Shown in pieces: positions 8,528 through 15,934 of a DNA stretch of 63,105 nt. Both the position numbers and the translations under genes were made by a program. Numbering within the stretch: the first letter of the stretch is position 1; each line of letters begins with the position of its first letter. The stretch is taken from NCBI GenBank assembly GCA_023415835.1, contig JAEZJK010000110.1:1-63105 (forward strand). The letters are read 5' to 3'. Source of the DNA: Bacillota bacterium (lineage in GTDB: Bacteria > Bacillota > UBA4882 > UBA8346). The notes under the pieces were generated by a model. It was not told the DNA's origin and ran no database searches. It worked only from the letters and a program-made list of their open reading frames with translations.

Positions 8528-9769
8528 TTATTTTAAACCGCAATTGCCCTCTTTTTGATACACTATCTCTCCCCCGGCCATAGTCAATTTGATCTCGATT
8601 TCCGGGTCAAAGGCCACCAGATCAGCCCTGAGGCCTTTGGCAATAATGCCAGTTTCATGGTCAATACGCTGCATCCGGGCCGGGTTGACAGTGGCCATTT
8701 TTACCGCATCTAAAACTGATAAGCCGGTAAATCGGACCATATTCCGGACTAATTGATCCATGGTAGCCACGCTGCTGGCAAAGGCGCTACGGTCTGCCAG
8801 CTTAGCTACATAGTTTTTTGCTTGGGTAGGAATTTCGAATACCTTTGGGATTTGGGCTTCGATAATTACTTTTAACCCTCCCAATTCAAAGTCCCCCGGC
8901 CCTAACCCGGCTGCAGCCATAGAATCTGTCACTAAACAGGCTTTATCCAATCCTTTAGTTTTCAAGACAAGCTTCATCAAGCTGGGCGGGAGATGATGGC
9001 CGTCAGCAATAATTTCGGTGGTCAATTCATCCAGCAACAAAGCTGATTCCAGCACTCCCGAGACCCGATAAGCGTCAATCCGTTGGACAGTAGACATTCC
9101 GGAGAAAATATGAGTAACATGGGAATAACCTGCCTCAACCGCCTGAATTACATCGGAATAAGTTGCGTCAGAATGGGCAATCGAAGCTGCGATTCCCCTT
9201 CGTTTTAGTTCACGCCCTAATTCCAATCCGCCTGGTATTTCGGGGGCAGCCGATACCCGTTTGATACATTGATATTTATCTAAAAGCGGCAGGTAATCTT
9301 CTGGCTTGGGATTAATTATATGCTCCGGGTTTTGAGCGCCTCTTTGCCGCATATTAAAATAGGGACCTTCCAAATGCGCGCCAAGAACCCTGGCTCCCCG
9401 GAGATTCGATTTCATTACTTGTTCAATACTTTGAACCGCTTTTTCGATTTGTTGTAGTGGTCCGGATAAGGTAGTGGGAAGAAATGATGTAACGCCGTTT
9501 TTAACCAGCCCTTCGGCCATCGCCGCAATATCTTTGGTTGAACCGCTCATTACATCTCCGCCCCAGGCTCCGTGAAGATGAAGGTCAATAAATCCGGGGC
9601 TAAGATAAGCGCCTTCTAAGTCAAAGACTAAAGCTTCTTTTGGTATCCGAATTTCAGGAGCAGAGCCGTAATCCGCAATTAATCCGTTTTTGATTACAAC
9701 TGTCCCATTTTTAATCTCACGGATTGGGGTAATTAATGTCGCATTAGTTAATATAACAGCTTTTTCCAT
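8528..9769 (-). CDS. nagA: N-acetylglucosamine-6-phosphate deacetylase
   Basis: Amidohydrolase-superfamily enzyme that removes acetate from GlcNAc-6-phosphate to give glucosamine-6-phosphate for NagB. The 413-residue protein shows the metal and catalytic landmarks in order: HLHGAWGGD (about 63-71), HLEGPYF, IAHSDATY, THIFSGMS and VTDSMAAAG. The usual HLFNAM motif reads HIFSGM here, a small departure that could reflect a different N-acyl amino sugar. The start ATG follows AAGGGG. It is the second gene of the operon, directly downstream of the ROK repressor that probably senses its substrate or a related metabolite. Confidence 0.9.
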   Translation of the reverse strand: MEKAVILTNATLITPIREIKNGTVVIKNGLIADYGSAPEIRIPKEALVFDLEGAYLSPGFIDLHLHGAWGGDVMSGSTKDIAAMAEGLVKNGVTSFLPTTLSGPLQQIEKAVQSIEQVMKSNLRGARVLGAHLEGPYFNMRQRGAQNPEHIINPKPEDYLPLLDKYQCIKRVSAAPEIPGGLELGRELKRRGIAASIAHSDATYSDVIQAVEAGYSHVTHIFSGMSTVQRIDAYRVSGVLESALLLDELTTEIIADGHHLPPSLMKLVLKTKGLDKACLVTDSMAAAGLGPGDFELGGLKVIIEAQIPKVFEIPTQAKNYVAKLADRSAFASSVATMDQLVRNMVRFTGLSVLDAVKMATVNPARMQRIDHETGIIAKGLRADLVAFDPEIEIKLTMAGGEIVYQKEGNCGLK

Positions 9770-9798
9770 AATTTCGCCCCTTATCTACAATAGGTGAA

Positions 9799-11043
9799 TT
9801 AAGATTCCTGTTTCAAAGAAAAAAGGCTCAATTTAAACCATTCCGCATCATGAAATAGTTTATCGAGGACTAAAGCATATACACCCATTAAAGGCGGGTC
9901 TTCCCACATCGTCGAAGCGAAGATTTGAACTGTTTCGCCGATCTCCGCCAGCGTCCGTTCCGTTACTTCCCGGGAGATAGTTTTTATTAAACAATCTCCA
10001 GCCCGGGCCAACTCACCTCCTAAAATAATTGTTTCAATATTGAAAAGGCTGACCAAATTGGCAATCATAACACCAATCAGTCCGGCCACATCTTGAAAAA
10101 CCTCTTGAACTTCGTGATTTTTAAAGAATCTCGGATTCATGACATCGTCAATGCTGATGCGAGCCTTGGAAAGGCCTAGTTGATTAAAGATATCGTCAGG
10201 GACTTCCATTTTAATCCGTTCCAAGATAGCTTGAACGCCACAAAACGCCTCAAAACAGCCTTGCCTCCCACAAGTACATTTTGGTCCCCCGTTAGGTGAA
10301 AGGACCATATGCCCTACTTCACCAGCGTAGCCACGCGTCCCGCTATAGACTTCATTATTTAAAATAATTCCGGCGCCGATACCAACCGATAAGTTAAGAT
10401 AGATTAGATCCGAAAAACCCCGGCCGCCACCATATACTTTTTCACCTACAGCGGCGGCATTTGAAATATTCTCGATATGTACCGGGAGTTGCAATGCCTC
10501 AGTAAGCATACTTCCGAATGGCACCTTACCCCAATTCAGATTGGCGGAGCGTTCCACAATCCCCCGATATGAATCCACCAACCCCGGCGATGCGACTCCA
10601 CACCAGAAAACTCTTTGTTTGGGTATTTGAGTAATTTCTAATAATTGTTCAAAACAACCTTTCACCGCGGCAACCACATCTTCCGGTACCGCCGTTTCCA
10701 ACTTTAAACGCCGGTTTTCTAAAATATTTCCGGCTAAATCAATTAGCGCCGATACGATTTCCCCTCTTTGAATCCGTACGGCAAAGATATACCCATAATC
10801 TGAATTGAGCTCAAGCATAACCGGTTTTCGTCCGCCGCTCGATTCCCCCTCTCCCACTTCATAAATAATTCCTGACTGCAATAACTCGTTAACAATTACC
10901 GTTACCGTAGGGGGAGTTAACTGGGTTAACTTTGCGACTTCATACCTTGCAACCGGACCTTTTTTTCTAATGATATCCAGTACCGATACCCGGTTCAATA
11001 CTTTTAAATCATGGCTGTTAATAACATTATGAGGCAATTTCAT
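9799..11043 (-). CDS. ROK-family transcriptional repressor (NagC/XylR type)
   Basis: First gene of the amino-sugar operon, 414 residues. An N-terminal winged helix-turn-helix (about residues 15-75, with GPVARYEVAKLTQLTPPTVT) is joined to a ROK sugar-kinase-like domain. That domain carries the ROK zinc signature (CTCGRQGCFEAFCG, about 260-273) and the LSVGIGAGIILNNEVYSG motif. Such proteins repress sugar operons and release DNA when the sugar or its phosphate binds. The ATG has AGGAG upstream. Autoregulation is likely because a palindromic site lies over the predicted transcription start just ahead of the gene. Confidence 0.9.
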   Translation of the reverse strand: MKLPHNVINSHDLKVLNRVSVLDIIRKKGPVARYEVAKLTQLTPPTVTVIVNELLQSGIIYEVGEGESSGGRKPVMLELNSDYGYIFAVRIQRGEIVSALIDLAGNILENRRLKLETAVPEDVVAAVKGCFEQLLEITQIPKQRVFWCGVASPGLVDSYRGIVERSANLNWGKVPFGSMLTEALQLPVHIENISNAAAVGEKVYGGGRGFSDLIYLNLSVGIGAGIILNNEVYSGTRGYAGEVGHMVLSPNGGPKCTCGRQGCFEAFCGVQAILERIKMEVPDDIFNQLGLSKARISIDDVMNPRFFKNHEVQEVFQDVAGLIGVMIANLVSLFNIETIILGGELARAGDCLIKTISREVTERTLAEIGETVQIFASTMWEDPPLMGVYALVLDKLFHDAEWFKLSLFSLKQES

Positions 11044-11080
11044 TGATACTCACTCCTAATGATTCTGATTCTTATTAAAG

Positions 11081-11108
11081 CTTTGTTTTTTAGTTTAAAA
11101 AAGTAATC
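11081..11108. promoter_or_regulatory. Operator-like palindrome, copy 1, at the operon start
   Basis: The core is TTTTTTA-GT-TTAAAAAA, embedded in a 28-bp block that recurs almost identically at 11253-11280. It lies immediately downstream of the predicted -10 box, where a repressor would block initiation. ROK repressors of the XylR/NagC type bind AT-rich palindromes of this kind. Binding is inferred. Confidence 0.5.
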
Positions 11109-11116
11109 AGATAGGT

Positions 11117-11145
11117 ATTGTAACTAAATTGTTTTTCATTTGCAA
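11117..11145 (-). promoter_or_regulatory. Predicted sigma-A promoter of the amino-sugar operon
   Basis: On the minus strand a TTGCAA (-35) is separated by exactly 17 bases from TACAAT (-10, five of six matches to consensus). This places the start site near 11110, about 65 bases ahead of the ROK start codon and overlapping the palindrome at 11081-11108. Confidence 0.5.
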
Positions 11146-11252
11146 GCATATTAGTTTTTGTTAGTAGTAACAATTGATTTGATGCCAGTTTATAATACCA
11201 ACATCAATAAAGGATTGGAATGGAAAACTAAAATTTTACGGTCATTTTTTAA

Positions 11253-11280
11253 CTTTGTTTTTTTATCTAAAAAAGTAATT
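11253..11280. promoter_or_regulatory. Operator-like palindrome, copy 2
   Basis: TTTTTTA-TC-TAAAAAA is a perfect inverted repeat in a 28-bp direct repeat of the 11081-11108 block; both start CTTTG and end AAAAAAGTAAT. The two copies are 172 bases apart, a spacing that could allow looping by a repressor dimer or tetramer. The remaining gene-free sequence from 11146 to 11370 shows nothing else I can support. Confidence 0.45.
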
Positions 11281-11370
11281 CGCTAGAATTTAAATTTCTC
11301 CTGCTACCTTTTAGATTTCTTTCCGTAATTTTTCTCTGCCAGAAAATATCTATCTTCAGGTATTAGTCAA

Positions 11371-11401
11371 AAAAAAGCCGAGAAGTTTAATTAACTCCCG
11401 G
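11371..11401 (-). terminator. Rho-independent terminator after the thioredoxin-like gene
   Basis: On the minus strand GCCGGGAGTT pairs with AACTTCTCGGC around an AATTA loop, followed by eight T. It ends the unit of the GNAT, flavin-fold and thioredoxin-like genes. Confidence 0.85.
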
Positions 11402-11430
11402 CGCTTTTCCCTTCTTATTTACAAATCTGT

Positions 11431-11769
11431 CTACAAACCGTATGCCTTAATAAAATCGGCCAACTGCTTCTCATTCAATCCCACACCCAATACTCCATCC
11501 AGCCGTTCCACTACTTTGCCGTTTTCGAAATAAAGCGCGGTGGGTACTACTTCCACATCATATTTATCAGCAATTACCCAACGGTCATCTTCTATCAGTA
11601 AATAACAATCCCTTCCTTGGGCATATTTCCGGTAAACCGGTAGGAAACTGACGCAATAAGGGCACCAGGTGGCATATATCAAGGCAATGACCCTTTCTTT
11701 GCCTCTTATTGCTTCCTCAAGCGCTGAAGCGTTTTTGACCAACATACCCTGATCAACATTACTCATCAT
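11431..11769 (-). CDS. Thioredoxin-like protein
   Basis: A 112-residue thioredoxin-fold protein with the redox motif WCPYC (about residues 35-39) and a cis-proline region VVPTALYF. CPYC differs from the CGPC of housekeeping thioredoxin and is nearer to glutaredoxin/NrdH-type centres. It probably acts in the cytoplasm as a disulfide reductase or peroxidase partner; no signal sequence is present. Two adjacent ATG codons are possible, and the second (11766) is better spaced from GGAGG. The terminator follows directly, and the flavin-fold gene lies 40 bases upstream on the same strand. Confidence 0.85.
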   Translation of the reverse strand: MMSNVDQGMLVKNASALEEAIRGKERVIALIYATWCPYCVSFLPVYRKYAQGRDCYLLIEDDRWVIADKYDVEVVPTALYFENGKVVERLDGVLGVGLNEKQLADFIKAYGL

Positions 11770-11808
11770 AATCCTCCGATATATTCAATGCTTGGCTTTT
11801 AATTCTTC

Positions 11809-12270
11809 TCAATATCCCGATTTTTTACCCGTCATCTCTTCAATTACAATCTTTATTACTTCCGTTTTTTCAAGCATTGTTTCAGCATACTCATTCTGGC
11901 TTTCTTTGGTAAACTTACGCATCATAATATCCAAAGCCTTCTTTTTCTGATCCGGTTCCTCTAAAAAATAGGCTTTCCCAAAACCAATCACTGTATAATA
12001 TCTCATCCCCCAGTCGCAAGGTTTTTCTCCCGGCACCACTTCCACCTTTGATTCAACCTCAAAACAAACCTGATTGTTCTTTCGGAGCAGATCGATCTTT
12101 TTCCCTTCCCGGGCCGAATGGAGATATAAATAGCCGTCCTGATATCCAAAGGCCATTGGAAATAGATATGGCTTTTCCCAATCGCACAAGGCTATCCTGC
12201 AAATCGGCTCTTCTTTAAGGATGGATTCGATCAGGCTATGATCGGTTATTTCCTTGTCTTTCCTTCGCAT
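11809..12270 (-). CDS. Pyridoxamine-5'-phosphate-oxidase-fold flavoprotein
   Basis: A 153-residue protein of the FMN-binding split-barrel group, seen in the CRIALCDWEKPYLFPMAFGYQ segment, the YLHSAREGKKIDLL segment and VCFEVES. Members include NimA-like (nitroimidazole-resistance-like) proteins and F420- or FMN-dependent reductases. The exact substrate is not visible. The ATG lies behind AAGGAGG. It lies between a GNAT acetyltransferase gene and the thioredoxin-like gene, with short gaps, so all three are probably cotranscribed, perhaps as a small stress module. Confidence 0.82.
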   Translation of the reverse strand: MRRKDKEITDHSLIESILKEEPICRIALCDWEKPYLFPMAFGYQDGYLYLHSAREGKKIDLLRKNNQVCFEVESKVEVVPGEKPCDWGMRYYTVIGFGKAYFLEEPDQKKKALDIMMRKFTKESQNEYAETMLEKTEVIKIVIEEMTGKKSGY

Positions 12271-12292
12271 TTCATATCCTCCTTAAAATCAT

Positions 12293-12748
12293 TTATTCTC
12301 CTGCTAACCTGATTACAAACGCTGTCTTTTCTCCTCGATCAAACCCGGCCTTTTCATAAAACCTCAAGGTGCTATCATCCTTCCTACCGGTCAGCAACAT
12401 TACTTTATAACAATTCTGTTCGGCCGCAATTTCGATAGCCTTCTTTAATACGGCAGTCCCATACCCTTTATTACGGTAATTCTCATGGGTGACCACATTT
12501 TCGATTAAACCATAAGGCCTGGCCGACCTGGTTAAGTTTTTGATAATGGCCAAAGTACAGGAAGAAACCAACATACCATCTTCTTCAATGACCAGATAAT
12601 AAAGGTGCGGATCGGATAAGATCAGATCCCAATGTTGCATTAAATCATGATCAATCTTGAGTTCCGGATCATCCGGGTTAAGAAAGCGATACAGCATTAA
12701 CAAGTTTTCCAATTCTTCGGCTCTAATCAGGCGAACTTCAGCGGCCAT
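12293..12748 (-). CDS. GNAT-family N-acetyltransferase
   Basis: A 151-residue acetyltransferase of the GNAT fold. The acetyl-CoA pocket is visible as VVTHENYRNKGYGTAVLKKA (about residues 85-104), with the late motif LRFYEKAGFDRG. Substrate unknown. The chosen ATG at 12748 is better than a TTG two codons upstream because AGAGG lies at proper distance. First gene of the three-gene unit ending at the terminator near 11371. Confidence 0.85.
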   Translation of the reverse strand: MAAEVRLIRAEELENLLMLYRFLNPDDPELKIDHDLMQHWDLILSDPHLYYLVIEEDGMLVSSCTLAIIKNLTRSARPYGLIENVVTHENYRNKGYGTAVLKKAIEIAAEQNCYKVMLLTGRKDDSTLRFYEKAGFDRGEKTAFVIRLAGE

Positions 12749-12850
12749 AAACAACCTCTTTTAATCCTTTTTCACACTATTAATTCTGTAAACTACTTCA
12801 TAATCCTTCCCAGCGCCAAATGGAAAAAAACAAACCAACAATCTGCTGAT

Positions 12851-13621
12851 TTACCTTCTCACGCTTTGAACATTTTCATAATTTAATTTTTTTTGAGAAA
12901 CCCCGAAGGAGTATTTAATTACCTTCGTTTTACACACTTCAATGCACTTACCGCAGAGAATACATTCCGAATTATCCATTCTTTGACTTCGAACCATTTC
13001 CATAACATCCAGACTCATTGGACATTCCCGGTTGCATTGGTTACATTTAACACAATTTACCGGATCGCTCGACAAATGTAAAGACGGCAATCTCAATAAA
13101 CTTCCGATTTTTCTCCCCAATACCATAAAGGGAGCCATCCAACAAAGGTAATGGCAGGTTGCCCTTTTACCAAATATGAATGACATTGAAATGAAAATTA
13201 GAAGCACTCCGTAATAAATAATATACATAATCGGTCCCGAAACAGAAATTCCGTTTTTGGTAAAATAAAACGGATCAATTGCTTTATAACCTCCAACACG
13301 AACTACTGTTCCAACAATTGCAACTAACCAAATAATCCAAATAAAATAATTTAATAGGTTTAGTTTGCCCCCCTTAGCCTGTTTGCCGTTAACATTAAAA
13401 CAAATTTCTTGTAAGCTTCCACAAGGCATGAACCACCCACAAAATGCCCTACCTATAAACATTCCCCCAAATAACAAAATTGTAAAAACGATCAGACTCC
13501 CATTGATTATACCCTTGGCTGCAGCACTCAAAATTATGTATGGCGAAAAATAAAACTGGGTGATGGGAAACAACAAGAACGAAATCAGTAAAATGCTTTG
13601 TCTAAGGTTTTGTCTTTTCAA
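12851..13621 (-). CDS. NapH-like membrane 4Fe-4S ferredoxin protein
   Basis: A 256-residue membrane protein with about five hydrophobic segments in the first 165 residues, followed by a cytoplasmic-type domain holding two 4Fe-4S motifs: CVKCNQCNRECP and CILCGKCIEVCK. The membrane part carries FCGWFMPCG, a variant of the cysteine motif in NapH/CcoG proteins. Likely role: passing electrons between the quinone/flavodoxin pool and a soluble partner. The start is TTG, with AGGAGG six bases upstream. The IS element ends 23 bases before this start codon, so its native promoter has probably been lost or replaced. Confidence 0.82.
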   Translation of the reverse strand: MKRQNLRQSILLISFLLFPITQFYFSPYIILSAAAKGIINGSLIVFTILLFGGMFIGRAFCGWFMPCGSLQEICFNVNGKQAKGGKLNLLNYFIWIIWLVAIVGTVVRVGGYKAIDPFYFTKNGISVSGPIMYIIYYGVLLIFISMSFIFGKRATCHYLCWMAPFMVLGRKIGSLLRLPSLHLSSDPVNCVKCNQCNRECPMSLDVMEMVRSQRMDNSECILCGKCIEVCKTKVIKYSFGVSQKKLNYENVQSVRR

Positions 13622-13644
13622 GGTATCTCCTCCTATAATATTTC

Positions 13645-14384
13645 AAGGGTCTTGACTAGAACAGAAGTATAAAAAGGTGACACAATCTAGTCATGACACA
13701 GAAAAATCGTTATGCAAAAAACGCAAAAATTTCAGAAGCTAAATTCAGATCATTTATCCGGTTATTTGTTGCTGATTTAAATGCTACTCAAATAGCGATG
13801 ATCTTTGGTATGAACCGTAATACAGTTAATCGTTACCTAAAAGCTATCCGAGAAACTATTGCCACGTTCTGTGAGAGAGAATCTCCTTTCTCTGGCCAAG
13901 TAGAAGTTGATGAAAGTTTCTTTGGAGCCCGGCGTATTAAAGGGAAACGTGGCCGTGGCGCTTTCGGAAAAACTATTGTTTTCGGCATTTTCAAACGTAG
14001 CGGCAAGGTATATACCGAGATAGTTCCAGATTGTTCTGCAAAGACTTTACAATCAATTATCCGCGGTAAAGTAACTGTTGAATCAGTTATTCACTCAGAC
14101 GGGTGGCGTGGTTATGATGGTCTAGTAGATGTAGGTTACGCCAAACATTTTCGTATTGACCATGGCCAGGATGAATTTGCTAAAGGCCATGTACATATTA
14201 ACGGTATAGAAAGCTTCTGGGGTTTTGCTAAAACCCGTCTTGTTAAGTTTAGAGGCATGAGTAAATCTACTTTCTACCTGCACCTTAAAGAATGCGAGTT
14301 CCGTTTTAACTATCGAGACAAGGATTTATATAAACTTTTGTTGAAAATCTTTAAAAATAATTCTCTGTTCTAGTCATGACCCTT
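13645..14384 (+). mobile_element. IS1595-family (IS1016-like) insertion sequence
   Basis: A 740-bp element bounded by 21-bp inverted repeats that match at 20 of 21 positions, starting AAGGGTC and ending in AGAACAGA on the inner side. It holds a single transposase gene. Flanks are AATATTTC on the left and TTAAGAGT on the right, so no target-site duplication is seen. Because the gene on the right has lost its 5' end, the element probably caused or bordered a deletion after insertion. Confidence 0.88.
13693..14373 (+). CDS. IS1595-family transposase
   Basis: A 226-residue DDE transposase of the ISXO2-like type. An N-terminal helix-turn-helix (about residues 28-52, NATQIAMIFGMNRNTVNRYL) precedes the catalytic core. 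The core shows VEVDESFFGARR (first Asp), HSDGWRGY (second Asp) and HVHINGIESFWGFAKTRL, as in IS1016 transposases. The frame is intact and the inverted repeats well preserved, so the copy may still be active. The stop codon TAG lies inside the right inverted repeat. Confidence 0.93.
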   Translation: MTQKNRYAKNAKISEAKFRSFIRLFVADLNATQIAMIFGMNRNTVNRYLKAIRETIATFCERESPFSGQVEVDESFFGARRIKGKRGRGAFGKTIVFGIFKRSGKVYTEIVPDCSAKTLQSIIRGKVTVESVIHSDGWRGYDGLVDVGYAKHFRIDHGQDEFAKGHVHINGIESFWGFAKTRLVKFRGMSKSTFYLHLKECEFRFNYRDKDLYKLLLKIFKNNSLF

Positions 14385-15077
14385 TTAAGAGTAATGAAAG
14401 ATCGGATTGACGCCTCAGCGCCGCGAATCGGATTGATTTTCCCGGTATACGCCTGGGGTATGCCACGAATTGTCTCCGACTTTCTTAAAAAGCTAGAATT
14501 ACAGAAGGGTCAATACATTTTTGCAATAGCGGTTAACGCTGGAAATCCAGGTGGAACCTTGAAACAATTAGAAAAAAACCTACGCCGCAAAGGGGTTAAA
14601 CTGAACGCGGGCTTTGCTGTAAAAGAAGCCAATTATACCCTTCTTTCGGAGAAGAGTGCTTTAATTGGTTTTGTAAGCAGTATCGCAGGAGCAATGCCCA
14701 AGTTAAGCGAGGAAAGACTCCCGGAGATTCTGATGACTATTAAAAATAATCAGAACCATCCCCCAGAAACCAGCGCTTGGGGGGCAAATTTATTAGGTAG
14801 CATGTTTCATGGCATGGCTATTCAAGCTTTTAAATTTGGAGACGGCGGTTATTGGGTAGATGGTAAATGCAATCGTTGTGGGACTTGTGAAAAAATCTGC
14901 CCCCGGGGCAATATTAGCCTGGATGGTGGCAAACCTGTCTGGAATCACGACTGCGAATTTTGTTTCGCCTGTCTTCAATGGTGCCCCCAAGAAGCAATCC
15001 AATACCAAAAGAGAACTCAGAATGTAAAAAGAACACATCATACCGAGGTACTGTTAAAAGATATGTTGCTCAGATAA
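14376..15077 (+). pseudogene. EFR1-type flavodoxin/ferredoxin protein, 5'-truncated by the IS
   Basis: The frame matches the family that fuses a flavodoxin domain to a two-cluster ferredoxin. Visible parts are IGLIFPVYAWGMPRIVSDFL (flavodoxin middle), then CNRCGTCEKICP and CEFCFACLQWCP. The N-terminal 40 or so residues, which in intact members carry the GTGNS phosphate-binding loop for FMN, are missing. The frame instead runs into the IS right inverted repeat, where the first ATG (14376) lies. FMN binding should be impaired. Another possible start is ATG 14394. A terminator follows at 15100. The NapH-like gene on the other side of the IS is a plausible former functional partner. Confidence 0.82.
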
Positions 15078-15099
15078 GACTAAAATCTTAACCCTATTT

Positions 15100-15135
15100 C
15101 GCCTTGACTTTTCTTAGGGTCGAGGCGCTTTTATT
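15100..15135 (+). terminator. Rho-independent terminator
   Basis: CGCCTTGAC pairs with GTCGAGGCG (nine pairs, one G-U) around a ten-base loop, followed by CTTTTATT. It ends the plus-strand truncated ferredoxin unit. Confidence 0.8.
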
Positions 15136-15295
15136 AGTCCATTTTTGAGATAAAATTCCTATATTGTTTAAGCTTTATTTTAAAAACGATTATTCTACAC
15201 AGACAGGCTTAATAAAAACCTTTGTTCATTATGATCTGAAAATCCACTCCCTAAAGGGAAGAATAATAAGCAGTTGAGCTCGGGGAAGATATTGG

Positions 15296-15325
15296 ATAAA
15301 AAAATAACCACCTCGAAGGTGGCGG
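15296..15325 (-). terminator. Rho-independent terminator of a non-coding RNA
   Basis: On the minus strand CCACCT-TCG-AGGTGG is followed by TTATTTTTTT. No protein gene lies within 1.1 kb upstream on that strand, so it most likely ends the structured RNA described next. Confidence 0.8.
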
Positions 15326-15543
15326 ATGACAAACAAATAAAGCAAACATGTAAAGCAATTTAAAGCAAGTAAAACTTTTTAAACCTAAAACCAAAACCTT
15401 TAAAGAAGTATACGCCCCATTTTGGAAAGCCGGCTAGATATTCCGCCACGGGGTTGAGCATTTATCCGTCCACCGGCGCCAGCGTCTAATAAATGCTCGA
15501 TAGTCCCTAAACGAACTTACCCGTACAAAAAGGGACTGTGTTA
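15325..15543 (-). ncRNA. Unidentified structured RNA
   Basis: On the minus strand a TATAAT box (15546-15551) is followed by AGTCCC...GGGACT, then a perfect 10-bp stem GAGCATTTAT / ATAAATGCTC with a G/C-rich 23-base loop. Next is CCCC...GGGG enclosing GGCGGAATATCTAGCCGGC, then a U-rich tail holding three GCTTTA-type repeats, and finally the terminator. Total length would be about 240 bases. I could not match it to 6S, SRP, tmRNA, RNase P or any riboswitch class I know. It could be a standalone small RNA or the 3' part of the hairpin-array RNA upstream, separated by a mobile repeat. Confidence 0.55.
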
Positions 15544-15716
15544 ATATTATAATCGATTAATGGAAATAAATAAATTCCATATTTAAGGAATAATTGAGTG
15601 AATTCTAGGAAAAACGGCGGTTATTTGAAATTAGCTTTGCTTCTTCAAGGAATTTTACGGAAATGCTTTAGTTAACGTTCGTAAGTCAGTAAAGCCTAAA
15701 TATTTGCTTATCAATT

Positions 15717-15834
15717 GAGCGAGTTTCATAATTACAAAAATTTATCTTCGCATGCAATATATAGTGTAGGTTTTATTTTAGTCTATCAATATATTGTATG
15801 CGAAGCCGGAAAAAAGGAATTATGAAACCGCCTA
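15717..15834 (+). repeat. 118-bp palindromic element, copy 1
   Basis: Starts GAGCGAGTTTCATAATT and ends AATTATGAAACCGCCTA, so the outer 12 or so bases are inverted copies (GTTTCATAATT / AATTATGAAAC). An inner pair CTTCGCATgCAATATATAG / TATATTGTATGCGAAG makes a long hairpin. AATT occurs on both sides, which may be a target duplication. It lies between the two structured RNA regions. Four further copies occur in the window. Confidence 0.85.
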
Positions 15835-15934
15835 AATTAAAAGTTGAATCAAGGCTCAACTGAAATTTTTTGCTGACTCTTGCCTCCTTACAACACTAGG
15901 CTTTGAATACAAGAAGAGACTTGTAGTAACCTTA

